Assembly: GCA_031398975.1 (NCBI GenBank)
Contig: JANNOI010000054.1
Span: 17,025-81,024, forward strand
Reading direction: 5' to 3'
Length of the DNA: 64,000 nucleotides
Source of the DNA: JAKFWI01 sp031398975
GTDB taxonomy: Bacteria > Pseudomonadota > Alphaproteobacteria > Caulobacterales > Aquidulcibacteraceae
In this document: positions 34,316-43,269 of the stretch, piece by piece
How the letters are laid out: the number at the start of each line of letters is the position of its first letter
Position numbering within the stretch: the stretch's first letter is position 1
Notes under the pieces: generated by a model
Seen by the model: the letters and a program-made list of their open reading frames with translations, nothing else
Databases searched by the model: none
What the model was told of the DNA's origin: nothing
Made by a program: the position numbers and the translations under genes

Positions 34316-36256
34316 ATGTCGGACGACCTGTTCGCGACCTACTCCCGCGCTTTCGAGCAACGGCGCGAGAGCGAGATGTCCATTCAGGACTTCCTCTCCG
34401 CGTGCAAAACCAATCCCATGATGTATGCGGGCGCGCCCGAGCGCCTGCTGGCGGCCATCGGCGAGCCGCAAATGATCGACACCGCCAAAGATGCGCGCCT
34501 CGGGCGCATCTTCATGAACCGGACGCTGCGGGTGTATCCCGCGTTCGCGGAATTTTACGGCATGGAGGAAACGATCGAGCGGATCGTCTCCTTCTTCCGC
34601 CACGCCGCCCAGAACCTCGAGGAGCGCAAGCAGATCCTCTATCTGCTCGGCCCCGTGGGCGGGGGCAAATCCTCGCTCGCGGAACGGATCAAGGCGCTGA
34701 TCGAGCATGAGCCGATCTACGTGCTGAAAGCCGGCGATCAGCTTTCGCCCGTGTTCGAGACGCCGCTCGGCCTGTTCTCCCCCGAGACGATGGGCGAGGT
34801 GCTGGAAAAGCAATACAACATCCCGCGCCGGCGCCTGCATGGGCTGATGAGCCCGTGGGCGGTTAAGCGGCTCGACGAATATGGCGGCGACATCACCAAA
34901 TTCCGCGTCGCCAAGGTCATGCCGTCCCGGCTGCGCCAGATCGGCGTCGCCAAGACCGAGCCGGGCGACGAGAACAATCAGGACGTCTCCTCGCTGGTCG
35001 GCAAGGTCGATATCCGCAAGCTCGAGACCTACGCCCAGAACGACCCTGACGCCTATTCCTATTCGGGCGGCCTGAACCGCGCCAACCAGGGCGTGCTCGA
35101 ATTCGTCGAGATGTTCAAAGCCCCGATCAAGATGCTGCACCCGCTGCTCACCGCCACCCAGGAGAGCAATTATGTGGGCACCGAGAATATCGGCTCGATC
35201 CCGTTCACCGGCATGGTGCTCGCGCACTCCAACGAGGCCGAATGGCAGAGCTTCAAGAACAACAAAAACAACGAGGCCTTCATCGATCGGATCTTCGTGA
35301 TCAAGGTGCCCTATTCGCTGCGCGTGAACGAGGAGCAGCTGATCTACGAAAAGCTGGTGCGCAATTCCGAGCTGGCGAGCGCGCCGTGCGCCCCGGGCAC
35401 GCTGGAGATGCTGGCGCGCTTTGCAGTCTTGTCCCGGCTGAAGCCGCACGAAAACTCCAACCTGTTCGCCAAGATGCGGGTCTATAACGGGGAGAGCCTC
35501 AAGGAGGTCGATCCCAAGGCGCGCACCTTGCAGGAATACAAGGACGCCGGCGGCGTCGATGAGGGGATGGACGGCATCTCTACGCGCTTCGCCTTCAAGG
35601 TGCTGGCCGCCACCTTCAACCACGACACGCAGGAAGTCGCCGCCGACCCTGTGCACCTGATGTACGTGCTTGAGCAAAGCATCAAGCGCGATCAGTTCCC
35701 TCAGGACGTTGAGAATTCCTATCTGGAATTCATCAAGGGCGAACTCGCGCTGCGCTATGCTGAGTTCATCGGCCACGAAATCCAGAAGGCTTATCTCGAA
35801 AGCTATCACGATTACGGCCAAAACCTGTTCGACCGGTATGTCGATTACGCCGACGCCTGGATCGAAGACCAGGACTTCAAGGACCCCGACACCGGCCAGC
35901 TCCTCAACCGCGAATTGCTGAACCAGGAACTCTCCAAGATTGAGAAGCCCGCCGGGATCGCCAATCCGAAGGATTTCCGCAACGAGGTGGTGAAATTCAC
36001 CTTGCGCGCACGCGCCGGCCATGGCGGTCGCAACCCGTCCTGGACATCGTACGAAAAAATCCGCGAAGTGATTGAACGGCGCATGTTCTCCCAGGTCGAA
36101 GACCTGTTGCCGGTGATCTCGTTCGGCTCGAAAAAGGACAGCGACACCGAGAAGAAGCACGACGAGTTCGTGCAGCGGATGGTCGAGCGCGGCTACACCG
36201 AGCGCCAAGTCCGCCGGCTGGTGGAATGGTACATGCGGGTGAAGCAGGCGGGGTAG
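34316..36256 (+). CDS. prkA: PrkA family serine protein kinase (YeaG-like)
   Basis: A 646-residue AAA+-like protein with a C-terminal kinase-like region. Walker A is LLGPVGGGKSSLAERIK (around residues 107-123). The preceding MSIQDFLSACKTNPMMYAG and NRTLRVYPAFAEFYGM are PrkA/YeaG signatures. WAVKRLDEYGGDITKFRV and SNEAEWQSFKNNKNNEAFIDRI follow. The ATG was chosen at MSDDLFATY with a GGAG ribosome site. PrkA-family proteins are stress kinases co-transcribed with yeaH and ycgB/spoVR, as here. The function in non-sporulating bacteria is still poorly defined. Confidence 0.95.
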   Translation: MSDDLFATYSRAFEQRRESEMSIQDFLSACKTNPMMYAGAPERLLAAIGEPQMIDTAKDARLGRIFMNRTLRVYPAFAEFYGMEETIERIVSFFRHAAQNLEERKQILYLLGPVGGGKSSLAERIKALIEHEPIYVLKAGDQLSPVFETPLGLFSPETMGEVLEKQYNIPRRRLHGLMSPWAVKRLDEYGGDITKFRVAKVMPSRLRQIGVAKTEPGDENNQDVSSLVGKVDIRKLETYAQNDPDAYSYSGGLNRANQGVLEFVEMFKAPIKMLHPLLTATQESNYVGTENIGSIPFTGMVLAHSNEAEWQSFKNNKNNEAFIDRIFVIKVPYSLRVNEEQLIYEKLVRNSELASAPCAPGTLEMLARFAVLSRLKPHENSNLFAKMRVYNGESLKEVDPKARTLQEYKDAGGVDEGMDGISTRFAFKVLAATFNHDTQEVAADPVHLMYVLEQSIKRDQFPQDVENSYLEFIKGELALRYAEFIGHEIQKAYLESYHDYGQNLFDRYVDYADAWIEDQDFKDPDTGQLLNRELLNQELSKIEKPAGIANPKDFRNEVVKFTLRARAGHGGRNPSWTSYEKIREVIERRMFSQVEDLLPVISFGSKKDSDTEKKHDEFVQRMVERGYTERQVRRLVEWYMRVKQAG

Positions 36257-36285
36257 GCGGCTTTGGGAAGGGAGGCGGCAGGTTC

Positions 36286-37587
36286 ATGCATATCATCGAC
36301 CGGCGCCTGAACCCCGGCGGCAAAAGCCTCGCCAACCGGCAGCGTTTCATCCGCCGCGCCCGTGCGCAGGTGCGCCGGGCGGTCGCGGACGCCTCCGCCA
36401 AGCGCTCGATCAAGGATATGGGCAAGGGCGGGGAGGTTTCGATCCCGTCGGACGGCGTGCATGAGCCTAGCTTCCGCCATTCGGCCCAGGGCGGCGTGCG
36501 CGATTATCTGCTGCCCGGGAACAAGGAATATATCGAGGGCGACACCATCCCGCGCCCGGAAGAGGGCGGGGGCGGGGCAGGCGGGCCGGGCCAGGGCGGG
36601 GAGGGCGAGGACGAGTTCCGCTTCGCGCTCTCCGACGATGAGTTCCTGGATCTGTTCCTCGAGGATCTCGAACTGCCCGATCTCGCCAAGCGGCAGGTGA
36701 CCGGCGAGGCGATCGTGCAATGGCGCCGGGCGGGCTTTTCCGTCACCGGGCCGCCCGCCAGCCTCTCCGTGCAGCGCACGATGCGCAATTCGCTGTCCCG
36801 GCGCATGGCGCTGAAGCGCCCGAAGCCAGTGGAGATCGAGGCGCTGAAGGAGGCGCTGGCCGCCCGCGAGGCGGAAGGCGCCGACGCCGAGACGCTGGCC
36901 GCGCTGGCCGAGGAGATCGCGCGCCTGGAGCGGCGCCTGCGGCTCATCCCCTATATCGACCCGATCGACCTCCGGTTCCGGCGCCTCGAATCGACGCCCA
37001 AGCCCGTGGCGCAGGCGGTGATGTTCTGCCTGATGGACGTGTCCGGCTCCATGACGGAGCACATGAAGGATCTGGCGAAGCGCTTCTATTCCCTGCTCTA
37101 TCTGTTCTTGAAGCGCCGGTACAAGCACGTCGAACTGGTGTTCATTCGTCACACCCATGCCGCCCAGGAGGTCGACGAGCAGACCTTCTTCTATTCCCGC
37201 GAAACCGGCGGCACTGTTGTTTCCACCGCGCTCGAAGAGATGGGCAAGATCGTGGCGCTGCGCTTCCCGGTGGAGGAATGGAACATCTACGCCGCCCAGG
37301 CCTCGGACGGGGACAACACGACGAGCGACAATCCAAAATCGGCGGCGCTGCTGCAGGATATGATCCTGCCTTTGTGCCAATATTACGCTTACCTCGAAGT
37401 AGGCTCCGATGACGATCATCCCATGAACGCGATGGGCGCGGCCTCGAGCCTGTGGCGCACCTATTCGCTGATCTCGAGCAAAACCATCCCGATCGCCATG
37501 CGCAAGGTGCGCCGCCGCCAGGACATCTACCCGGTGTTCCGCGAGCTGTTCCAGCGCAAGGCCGACGCCCAAGCGGAGAGCGCATGA
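36286..37587 (+). CDS. yeaH: YeaH/YhbH family protein
   Basis: A 433-residue protein. The N-terminus MHIIDRRLNPGGKSLANRQRF is the DUF444 signature, and ADASAKRSIKDMGKGGEVSIP follows. A Gly/Glu-rich linker (around residues 85-110) precedes a C-terminal von Willebrand-like half: MFCLMDVSGSMTEHMKD (MIDAS-like DxSGS), VVSTALEEM, and a Ser/Thr-Asp patch. It lies 29 bp after prkA and overlaps spoVR by ATGA. The pair with PrkA is conserved across proteobacteria. Confidence 0.94.
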   Translation: MHIIDRRLNPGGKSLANRQRFIRRARAQVRRAVADASAKRSIKDMGKGGEVSIPSDGVHEPSFRHSAQGGVRDYLLPGNKEYIEGDTIPRPEEGGGGAGGPGQGGEGEDEFRFALSDDEFLDLFLEDLELPDLAKRQVTGEAIVQWRRAGFSVTGPPASLSVQRTMRNSLSRRMALKRPKPVEIEALKEALAAREAEGADAETLAALAEEIARLERRLRLIPYIDPIDLRFRRLESTPKPVAQAVMFCLMDVSGSMTEHMKDLAKRFYSLLYLFLKRRYKHVELVFIRHTHAAQEVDEQTFFYSRETGGTVVSTALEEMGKIVALRFPVEEWNIYAAQASDGDNTTSDNPKSAALLQDMILPLCQYYAYLEVGSDDDHPMNAMGAASSLWRTYSLISSKTIPIAMRKVRRRQDIYPVFRELFQRKADAQAESA

Positions 37588-39146
37588 ACCTGAGTTCGAA
37601 GCCTGCGGCGCCTGGCGCCTCCTCGCTCCTATATACCGGAGCGGATTGGGATTTCGAGACGATCCAGCGCGTGCACGACGCGGTATCTGAGATCGGCTTA
37701 GGTGAAATGGGCCTCGATATCTATCCCAACCAGATCGAGGTGATTACGTCCGAGCAGATGCTGGACGCGTACGCTTCCACGGGCATGCCGCTGTTTTACA
37801 AGCACTGGAGCTTCGGCAAGCAATTCGCCCGCAACGAGGCGCTCTACCGCAAGGGCTTCCAGGGCCTCGCCTATGAGATCGTGATCAATTCCAATCCCTG
37901 CATCGTCTATATCATGGAGGAAAACACCGCCACGATGCAGACGCTGGTGATCGCGCACGCCGCGTTCGGCCACAACCACTTCTTCAAGAACAATTACGTC
38001 TTCAAGCAATGGACGGACGCGGACGGCATCCTCGATTACTTGAACTTCGCCAAGAGCTACATCGCCAAGTGCGAGGATCGCTATGGGCCGGCGGAAGTGG
38101 AGCGGCTGCTCGACAGCGCCCACGCTTTGCAAAGCCATGGCGTGCACCGTTTCCCCCGCAAGCGCGCGCCGGACCTGCGCAGCGAGGAAAAGCGGGAGGA
38201 GGAACGCCGCCTGCACGGGGAGCGGCTGTTCAACGATCTCTGGCGCACGGTGCCCAAGGGCAAAAAGCGCGTCAAAAGCCAGAAGGACGAGGAACGGCGC
38301 CGCGCCCTGCTGGGCGTGCCCGAGGAGAACCTTCTCTATTTCCTGGAGAAAACCGCCCCGCGGCTGGCCCCCTGGCAGCGCGAAGTGCTGCGCATCGTCC
38401 GCCAGATCGCGCAATATTTTTATCCCCAGCGCCAGACGAAGATGATGAACGAGGGCTGCGCCACCTTCACCCATCACCGCATCCTCTCGCGCCTCTACGA
38501 CAAGGGCCTGATCGACGACGGCGCCTATCTCGAATTCCTGCACTCCCACACCAATGTCGTGCTGCAGCCGCGCTTCAACGACCGGCGCTTTTCCGGGATA
38601 AATCCGTACGCGCTGGGCTTCGCGATGATGAGCGATATCGAGCGCGCCTGCCTCACGCCCACCGAGGAAGACCGGCTCTGGCTGCCCGAGATCGCGGGCT
38701 CCAAAGATCCCTACAACGTCCTGAAGGACATCTGGGCCAATTACCGGGACGAGAGCTTCGTCTCGCAATTCCTCTCCCCGGCGGTGATCCGCTCCTTCGG
38801 CCTCTTCCATGTGCGCGACGATGAGGACGAGGACGAGCTGCGGGTGGAATCGATCCATGACGAGCGCGGCTACCGCAAGATCAAGCGCGCGCTGTCCCGC
38901 CATTACGACATCGCCCGGCGGGACCCCGACATTCAGATCGCCGACGTCGACCTCGCGGGGGACCGCCGCCTCATCCTCCACCACCGCGTGCTCGACGGCG
39001 TAACCCTGGAAGAAAAAGACGCCGAGCGGGTGCTCCAGCACGTGGCCGATCTCTGGGGCTATGAAGTGCTGCTCCTGGAGATGGAGGAGGGCGACGAGGA
39101 GGCGATCGGCGAGCACGTGGCCCAGCCGCGGCGCGCCTTCGGCTAG
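37584..39146 (+). CDS. spoVR: SpoVR family protein (YcgB-like)
   Basis: A 520-residue protein. DWDFETIQRVHDAVSEIG at the start, then LDIYPNQIEVITSEQMLDAY, PLFYKHWSFGKQF, and EIVINSNPCIVYIMEENT are the SpoVR signatures. HAAFGHNHFFKNN and NEGCATFTHHRIL hold conserved His residues (possible metal ligands). The start overlaps the yeaH stop. The stop codon TAG lies inside the first of two palindromes described below. It completes the prkA-yeaH-spoVR stress operon. Confidence 0.95.
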   Translation: MNLSSKPAAPGASSLLYTGADWDFETIQRVHDAVSEIGLGEMGLDIYPNQIEVITSEQMLDAYASTGMPLFYKHWSFGKQFARNEALYRKGFQGLAYEIVINSNPCIVYIMEENTATMQTLVIAHAAFGHNHFFKNNYVFKQWTDADGILDYLNFAKSYIAKCEDRYGPAEVERLLDSAHALQSHGVHRFPRKRAPDLRSEEKREEERRLHGERLFNDLWRTVPKGKKRVKSQKDEERRRALLGVPEENLLYFLEKTAPRLAPWQREVLRIVRQIAQYFYPQRQTKMMNEGCATFTHHRILSRLYDKGLIDDGAYLEFLHSHTNVVLQPRFNDRRFSGINPYALGFAMMSDIERACLTPTEEDRLWLPEIAGSKDPYNVLKDIWANYRDESFVSQFLSPAVIRSFGLFHVRDDEDEDELRVESIHDERGYRKIKRALSRHYDIARRDPDIQIADVDLAGDRRLILHHRVLDGVTLEEKDAERVLQHVADLWGYEVLLLEMEEGDEEAIGEHVAQPRRAFG

Positions 39147-39194
39147 AGCGGTTCTCGATTGGATTGAATCAATCCCATCGAGAAAAACCGCTCT
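39145..39194. repeat. Palindromic element 1 at the spoVR stop
   Basis: An inverted repeat of about 50 bp. AGAGCGGTT and TCTCGAT on the left match ATCGAGA and AACCGCTCT on the right, around a core GGATTGAATCAATCC that is itself palindromic. The left arm includes the last two bases of the spoVR stop codon. A short A-run occurs near the right arm. It could be a transcription terminator or a member of an interspersed palindromic repeat family. Confidence 0.8.
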
Positions 39195-39205
39195 ACACTT
39201 TAAGG

Positions 39206-39256
39206 TAGACCGTTTCTCGTCCGAAAACCGCGTAACACTTTTCGGGAAACGGTCTA
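39206..39256. repeat. Palindromic element 2 at the stop of the convergent SDR gene
   Basis: TAGACCGTTTC (39206-39216) pairs with GAAACGGTCTA (39246-39256) around a loop containing a smaller repeat (CGAAAACCG / related). The right end is the stop codon of the minus-strand SDR gene. Its arms differ in sequence from element 1, yet the composition (GGTTT/CGTTTC, A-rich middle) is similar. Together the two fill the 107-bp gap between convergent genes. Confidence 0.75.
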
Positions 39257-40126
39257 AGCCGGCTTCAGGCCCAAAGCGGCGGCGAGCGCCGCGAGCCCCT
39301 GCGCCAGCGCGGTGCGGGGCGCGAGGCCGGCGGGCAGGGCGGGCCCCGCCCCGGCCGTCTTGTCGAGATCGGCGCGCTTGAGCTGGGCGGGTTTTAGCGG
39401 GAAATCGAGGCCGAGCGTCGCGGCTGCGGCTGCGATGGGCTGCAGGAGCGCGAGGGGCGTGGGGAAAAAGCGGGTGCGAGCGCCCGCCGCCCGCGCGGTC
39501 ATGGCGTATAATTCCGCGAGGCGCACCACGTCCGGCCCGCCGATTGCGACCGTCTCCCCCGCCAGCGCGCTGTCCGCCGCCAGTCCGGCGGCGGCGCGCG
39601 CCAGATCGCCCACCTGCACAGGCTGTTGCAGCGCTTGGCCCCGTCCGGGCAGCGGCAGCAGCGGAAAGCGGCGCGAAAGGCGCATCAGGGCGGCCAGCGG
39701 GCAGGCGCGGTCCTGCCCGTAAATCAGCGTCGGGCGCACGATCGTGGCGGCCAGGCGGCTGGCGCGCACCTGCGCCTCCCCGGCCAGCAGGCGGGCATAG
39801 GTCGGGTCGTCCGGGGTTAGGGCCACGTTGTTGCTGGAGAAGAAGACCGTGCGCGGGATCGCGGCGGCCTCCAGCGTGGGGATCGCGCGGGCGGAAAGGC
39901 TGAGGATCGGCGTCAGCACCGCGGCGTCGAACCCGGCGGCGGCGTTGAGCGTCTCGGGGCGCTCCAGATCGGCATAAGCCAGGGCGCAGTGCGCTTCGCG
40001 CAGCGCCGCCTCGGAGCGGGGGTCGGGCCGGCGCAAGGTGGCGGTCACGGCGTGGCCGGCGGCGCGGAGCTCCAGCGCGACCGCCCGCCCGAGCGTCCGC
40101 CCCGCCCCGACCACCAGAACCTTCAA
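39254..40126 (-). CDS. Atypical SDR / NAD(P)-binding oxidoreductase
   Basis: A 290-residue Rossmann protein. MKVLVVGAGRTLGRAV is the N-terminal GxGxxGxxx motif. There is no classic YxxxK; instead VRPTLIYGQDRACPL sits where atypical SDRs (NDUFA9/NmrA-like) have their loop. VFFSSNNVA is the strand after the cofactor. The substrate cannot be inferred. Its stop lies in the palindrome and its start overlaps bolA (ATGA). Confidence 0.8.
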   Translation of the reverse strand: MKVLVVGAGRTLGRAVALELRAAGHAVTATLRRPDPRSEAALREAHCALAYADLERPETLNAAAGFDAAVLTPILSLSARAIPTLEAAAIPRTVFFSSNNVALTPDDPTYARLLAGEAQVRASRLAATIVRPTLIYGQDRACPLAALMRLSRRFPLLPLPGRGQALQQPVQVGDLARAAAGLAADSALAGETVAIGGPDVVRLAELYAMTARAAGARTRFFPTPLALLQPIAAAAATLGLDFPLKPAQLKRADLDKTAGAGPALPAGLAPRTALAQGLAALAAALGLKPA

Positions 40127-40353
40127 AGCGGCTTCGTCTCCAGCGCCAGCGCATGCAGGACGCCGCCCATCCGCCCTTGCAGCGCGGCGTACACCATCTG
40201 GTGCTGCGCCACCCGCGTCTTGCCCGCGAAGGCGGCCGTGCGGACGATCGCCCTGTAATGGTCCCCGTCGCCTGCGAGGTCCACGATCTCGATCTCGGCG
40301 TCAGGGAAGGCTTGCCGGAGCAGGGCTTCGATCTCGTCGGCGTGCATGGCCAT
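40123..40353 (-). CDS. bolA: BolA/IbaG family protein
   Basis: A 76-residue protein. The family pattern is EALLRQAFPDAEIEIVDL, then DHYRAIVRTAAFAGK, followed by RVAQHQMVYAALQGRM. The conserved His/Asp region (GDGDHY) and HQMVYAAL are typical of BolA proteins that bind [2Fe-2S] with a monothiol glutaredoxin. Its natural partner, a CGFS glutaredoxin, is encoded 13.6 kb away (53935) rather than next door. It is in an operon with the SDR gene. Confidence 0.93.
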   Translation of the reverse strand: MAMHADEIEALLRQAFPDAEIEIVDLAGDGDHYRAIVRTAAFAGKTRVAQHQMVYAALQGRMGGVLHALALETKPL

Positions 40354-40358
40354 GGCGG

Positions 40359-40955
40359 TCAGCCTAGATGATCTGCGACACGGAAGGAAAGCGCGGGCAG
40401 GCCCAGCGGCGTCAGCGCTTCGTCAAAAGGATGCAGGGTGGCGGCGCGATAGCCCAGAGCGGCGGGCTCGCGCAGCACCAAGGTCTCCGAGCGGTCGAGA
40501 TCGATCACCCACACCTCCCCCACGCCGCCTTCGGCATAGAGCGGGGGCTTGACCGTGCGGTCGCGGTGCTGGGTGGAGGCCGCGATTTCGATCGCGATCA
40601 CGACGTCGGGCCCGCGCGCGTCTTCGGTGGCCATCGACTCGGGAATGATGTGCAAATCAGGCTGAATTTCGACGTCGTCGGCCAGAAAGAGGCTCACGCC
40701 GCTGGCGACAAAGAGGTGGGAGGGCGCCGCCTCCATGAAGCGCTTGACCATCCGCATGCGCAGCTTCGCGTGCCGGCTGCGTTCGGCCGCCATCGGCGCC
40801 AATTCTCCCTTGATCAGCTCGATCGGGGCGCCCTCGGGCAGCACGCCCGCTTCCACCAGCTTCCAGATGTCGGCGTTGGTCCAATGCATGCGATCCAGCC
40901 CCTCGGCGGCCTGGGTGGCGCGGCGGATATCGGATCGGCGGCTCGGCGCGTTCAT
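40359..40955 (-). CDS. Uma2 family endonuclease-like protein
   Basis: A 198-residue protein with the PD-(D/E)xK-like Uma2 (DUF820) pattern: ELIKGELAPM, then VEIQPDLHIIPESM, DVVIAIEIAASTQHRD and a Lys soon after (RTVKPPLYAEGGVGEVWVIDL). The Asp, Glu and Lys of the nuclease core can be traced. Uma2 proteins are common in cyanobacteria and mobile settings and have no firm in vivo role. It is inserted between purL and bolA, which are usually neighbours. Confidence 0.85.
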   Translation of the reverse strand: MNAPSRRSDIRRATQAAEGLDRMHWTNADIWKLVEAGVLPEGAPIELIKGELAPMAAERSRHAKLRMRMVKRFMEAAPSHLFVASGVSLFLADDVEIQPDLHIIPESMATEDARGPDVVIAIEIAASTQHRDRTVKPPLYAEGGVGEVWVIDLDRSETLVLREPAALGYRAATLHPFDEALTPLGLPALSFRVADHLG

Positions 40956-40992
40956 CCGCCGATCCTAGCGCATCGCGGCGGCGCGCGCATCC

Positions 40993-43203
40993 TCAGGCGC
41001 CGGCGCCCATGAAGGCGGGCATCCAGCCTTCCCAGGCGCGGCGCAGGTCTGCGAGGTCGAGGGCTTCCGCGCCCAGCGCGATCTCGCAGCCGCCCACGAG
41101 CCCTACCGGCTCGGCCGCCACGCCGGCGGCGTCGGCGGCGTCGTAGACAGCGTCGGCGCGTTCGGCCGAAACGGCCAGGAGGTAGCGGCCCTGGTCCTCG
41201 CCGAACGCGAACGCCCCATCGCTGAGGCCGGTTTCGTTGCGCAGCGCGACGCCGATATCCCCCGCCAGCGCCATCTCCGCCGCCGCGCAGGCAAGGCCGC
41301 CGTCGGAGAGGTCTTGCGCGGCGCGCAAGATCCCGTCCCGGATCAGGCCGCGCACCAGGAGGCCCGCGGCGCGCTCGCCGGCGAGCTCGACGGGCGGGCA
41401 GGCCCCGGCCTCCATCCCCAACACTTCGCGCAGATAGAGCGATTGGCCGAGATGGCCTGCGCCCGCCCCGATCAGGATCAGCACGTCGCCCTCCTGGGCG
41501 CCGCCCGGGCGGCAGATCCGGGCGATGTCCTCGATCAGGCCCACCCCGCCGATGGCGGGGGTGGGCAGGATGGCTTGGCCGTCGGTGTCGTTATAGAGGC
41601 TCACATTGCCGCTCACGACCGGGAAATCGAGCGCGCGGCACGCCTCGACCAGGCCCTCGATCGCGGCCACGATCTGCCCCATGACCGCGGGGCGGGAGGG
41701 GTCGCCGAAATTGAGATTGTCGGTCACCGCCAGGGGGTGTGCGCCCATCACGCTCAGGTTGCGCCAGCATTCGGCCACCGCCTGCTTGGCGCCCTCATAC
41801 GGGTCGGCCTCGACATAGCGGGGCGTCACGTCGCAACTCATCGCCAGCGCCCGGTTCGAGCCGTGCAGCCGCACTACGCCCGCGCCCAGATGCTCGCTGT
41901 CGGCGGCGGTGTCGGCCATGACGTGGCGGTCATATTGCTCCCACATCCAGCGCTTGGAGGCCATGTCGGGGCTGGCCATGATCTTCAGCAGAGCCTCGGC
42001 GAAGGGCGGGTGCGGGCCCGCGAAATCGCCCGGCAGGGCGGCCTGCGGCTTTGGCCTGTGGTAGGGGCGGTCATAGCGGGGGGCGTCGTCCGCCAAGGGC
42101 GCGAGCGGCAGGTCGGCGGCGATCGCGCCGCGCCAGCGCAGCACGAGGCGCCCGGTATCGGTGGTTTCCCCGATAACCACCGCGTCCAGGCCCCATTTGT
42201 GGAACACCGCCATCGCCTCGGCCTCACGGCCGGGCTTCAGCACCATCAACATGCGCTCCTGGCTTTCCGACAGCATGAACTCATACGGGCTCATGTCCGC
42301 CTCGCGCGCGGGCACCCGGTCGAGGTCGAGCGCGATCCCCGCGCCGCCCTTCGAGGCCATCTCCACCGCCGAGGAGGTCAGCCCCGCCGCGCCCATGTCC
42401 TGGATGGCGACGATGGCGTCGGCCGCCATCACTTCGAGGCAGGCCTCGATCAGCAGCTTTTCCAGAAAGGGGTCGCCCATCTGCACCGTCGGCCGGGCCG
42501 CTTCCACCTCGGAGGTGAACGCAGCCGAGGCCATGGTTGCGCCATGGATGCCGTCGCGCCCGGTCTTGGCCCCGACATACAGAACCGGGTCTCCCGGCCC
42601 CCGCGCGGCGGAGGTGAACAGCGCGTCCCGGGCGGCCACGCCGACGCACAGGACGTTCACCAGGATGTTGCCGTTATAGCGGGGGTGGAAATTGGTTTCC
42701 CCGCCCACATTGGGCACGCCCACGCAATTGCCGTAGCCCGCAATCCCCCCAACCACCCCCGACACGAGCCGCCGCGTCCGCGGGTCCTCCGGGGCGCCGA
42801 AACGCAGCGCGTTCATCAGCGCGACGGGCCGCGCGCCCATGGTGAACACGTCCCTCAGGATGCCGCCCACCCCGGTCGCCGCGCCCTGATAGGGCTCGAT
42901 GAAGGATGGGTGGTTGTGGCTCTCCATCTTGAACACGCAGGCCAAGCCCTCCCCGATATCGATCACGCCGGCGTTCTCGCCGGGCCCATGGATCACGCAG
43001 GCGCCGCTGGTGGGCAGTTTGGCGAGGTGGAGGCGGCTTGATTTGTAGGAGCAATGCTCGCTCCACATCACCGAGAAAATCCCTAATTCGGTGACGTTCG
43101 GGACCCGGCCCAGATGGCGGAGCACCGCCTCCCACTCCTCCGCGGAAAGGCCGAAATGGAGCGCCAGCGCCGCGTCGGCCGGCTCGAGGTGGCGGTGCGT
43201 CAT
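40993..43203 (-). CDS. purL: Phosphoribosylformylglycinamidine synthase, small-type PurL
   Basis: A 736-residue enzyme making FGAM from FGAR. The length fits the small PurL that works with PurS and PurQ, which are not in the window. GIFSVMWSEHCSYKSSR (active-site His), HGPGENAGVIDIG, FKMESHNHPSFIEPYQGAATGVGG, NVGGETNFHPRYNGNILV, and VVSGNVSLYND are all conserved. The start ATG encodes MTHRHLEPADAAL, as in relatives. It lies upstream of Uma2 and bolA. Confidence 0.96.
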   Translation of the reverse strand: MTHRHLEPADAALALHFGLSAEEWEAVLRHLGRVPNVTELGIFSVMWSEHCSYKSSRLHLAKLPTSGACVIHGPGENAGVIDIGEGLACVFKMESHNHPSFIEPYQGAATGVGGILRDVFTMGARPVALMNALRFGAPEDPRTRRLVSGVVGGIAGYGNCVGVPNVGGETNFHPRYNGNILVNVLCVGVAARDALFTSAARGPGDPVLYVGAKTGRDGIHGATMASAAFTSEVEAARPTVQMGDPFLEKLLIEACLEVMAADAIVAIQDMGAAGLTSSAVEMASKGGAGIALDLDRVPAREADMSPYEFMLSESQERMLMVLKPGREAEAMAVFHKWGLDAVVIGETTDTGRLVLRWRGAIAADLPLAPLADDAPRYDRPYHRPKPQAALPGDFAGPHPPFAEALLKIMASPDMASKRWMWEQYDRHVMADTAADSEHLGAGVVRLHGSNRALAMSCDVTPRYVEADPYEGAKQAVAECWRNLSVMGAHPLAVTDNLNFGDPSRPAVMGQIVAAIEGLVEACRALDFPVVSGNVSLYNDTDGQAILPTPAIGGVGLIEDIARICRPGGAQEGDVLILIGAGAGHLGQSLYLREVLGMEAGACPPVELAGERAAGLLVRGLIRDGILRAAQDLSDGGLACAAAEMALAGDIGVALRNETGLSDGAFAFGEDQGRYLLAVSAERADAVYDAADAAGVAAEPVGLVGGCEIALGAEALDLADLRRAWEGWMPAFMGAGA

Positions 43204-43269
43204 CGCCGGGCTATAGCGCGCGCCGGCGTGTCGCGCCAGTTTGCCCGCGGGGGCTGTATCGGCGGCGTT

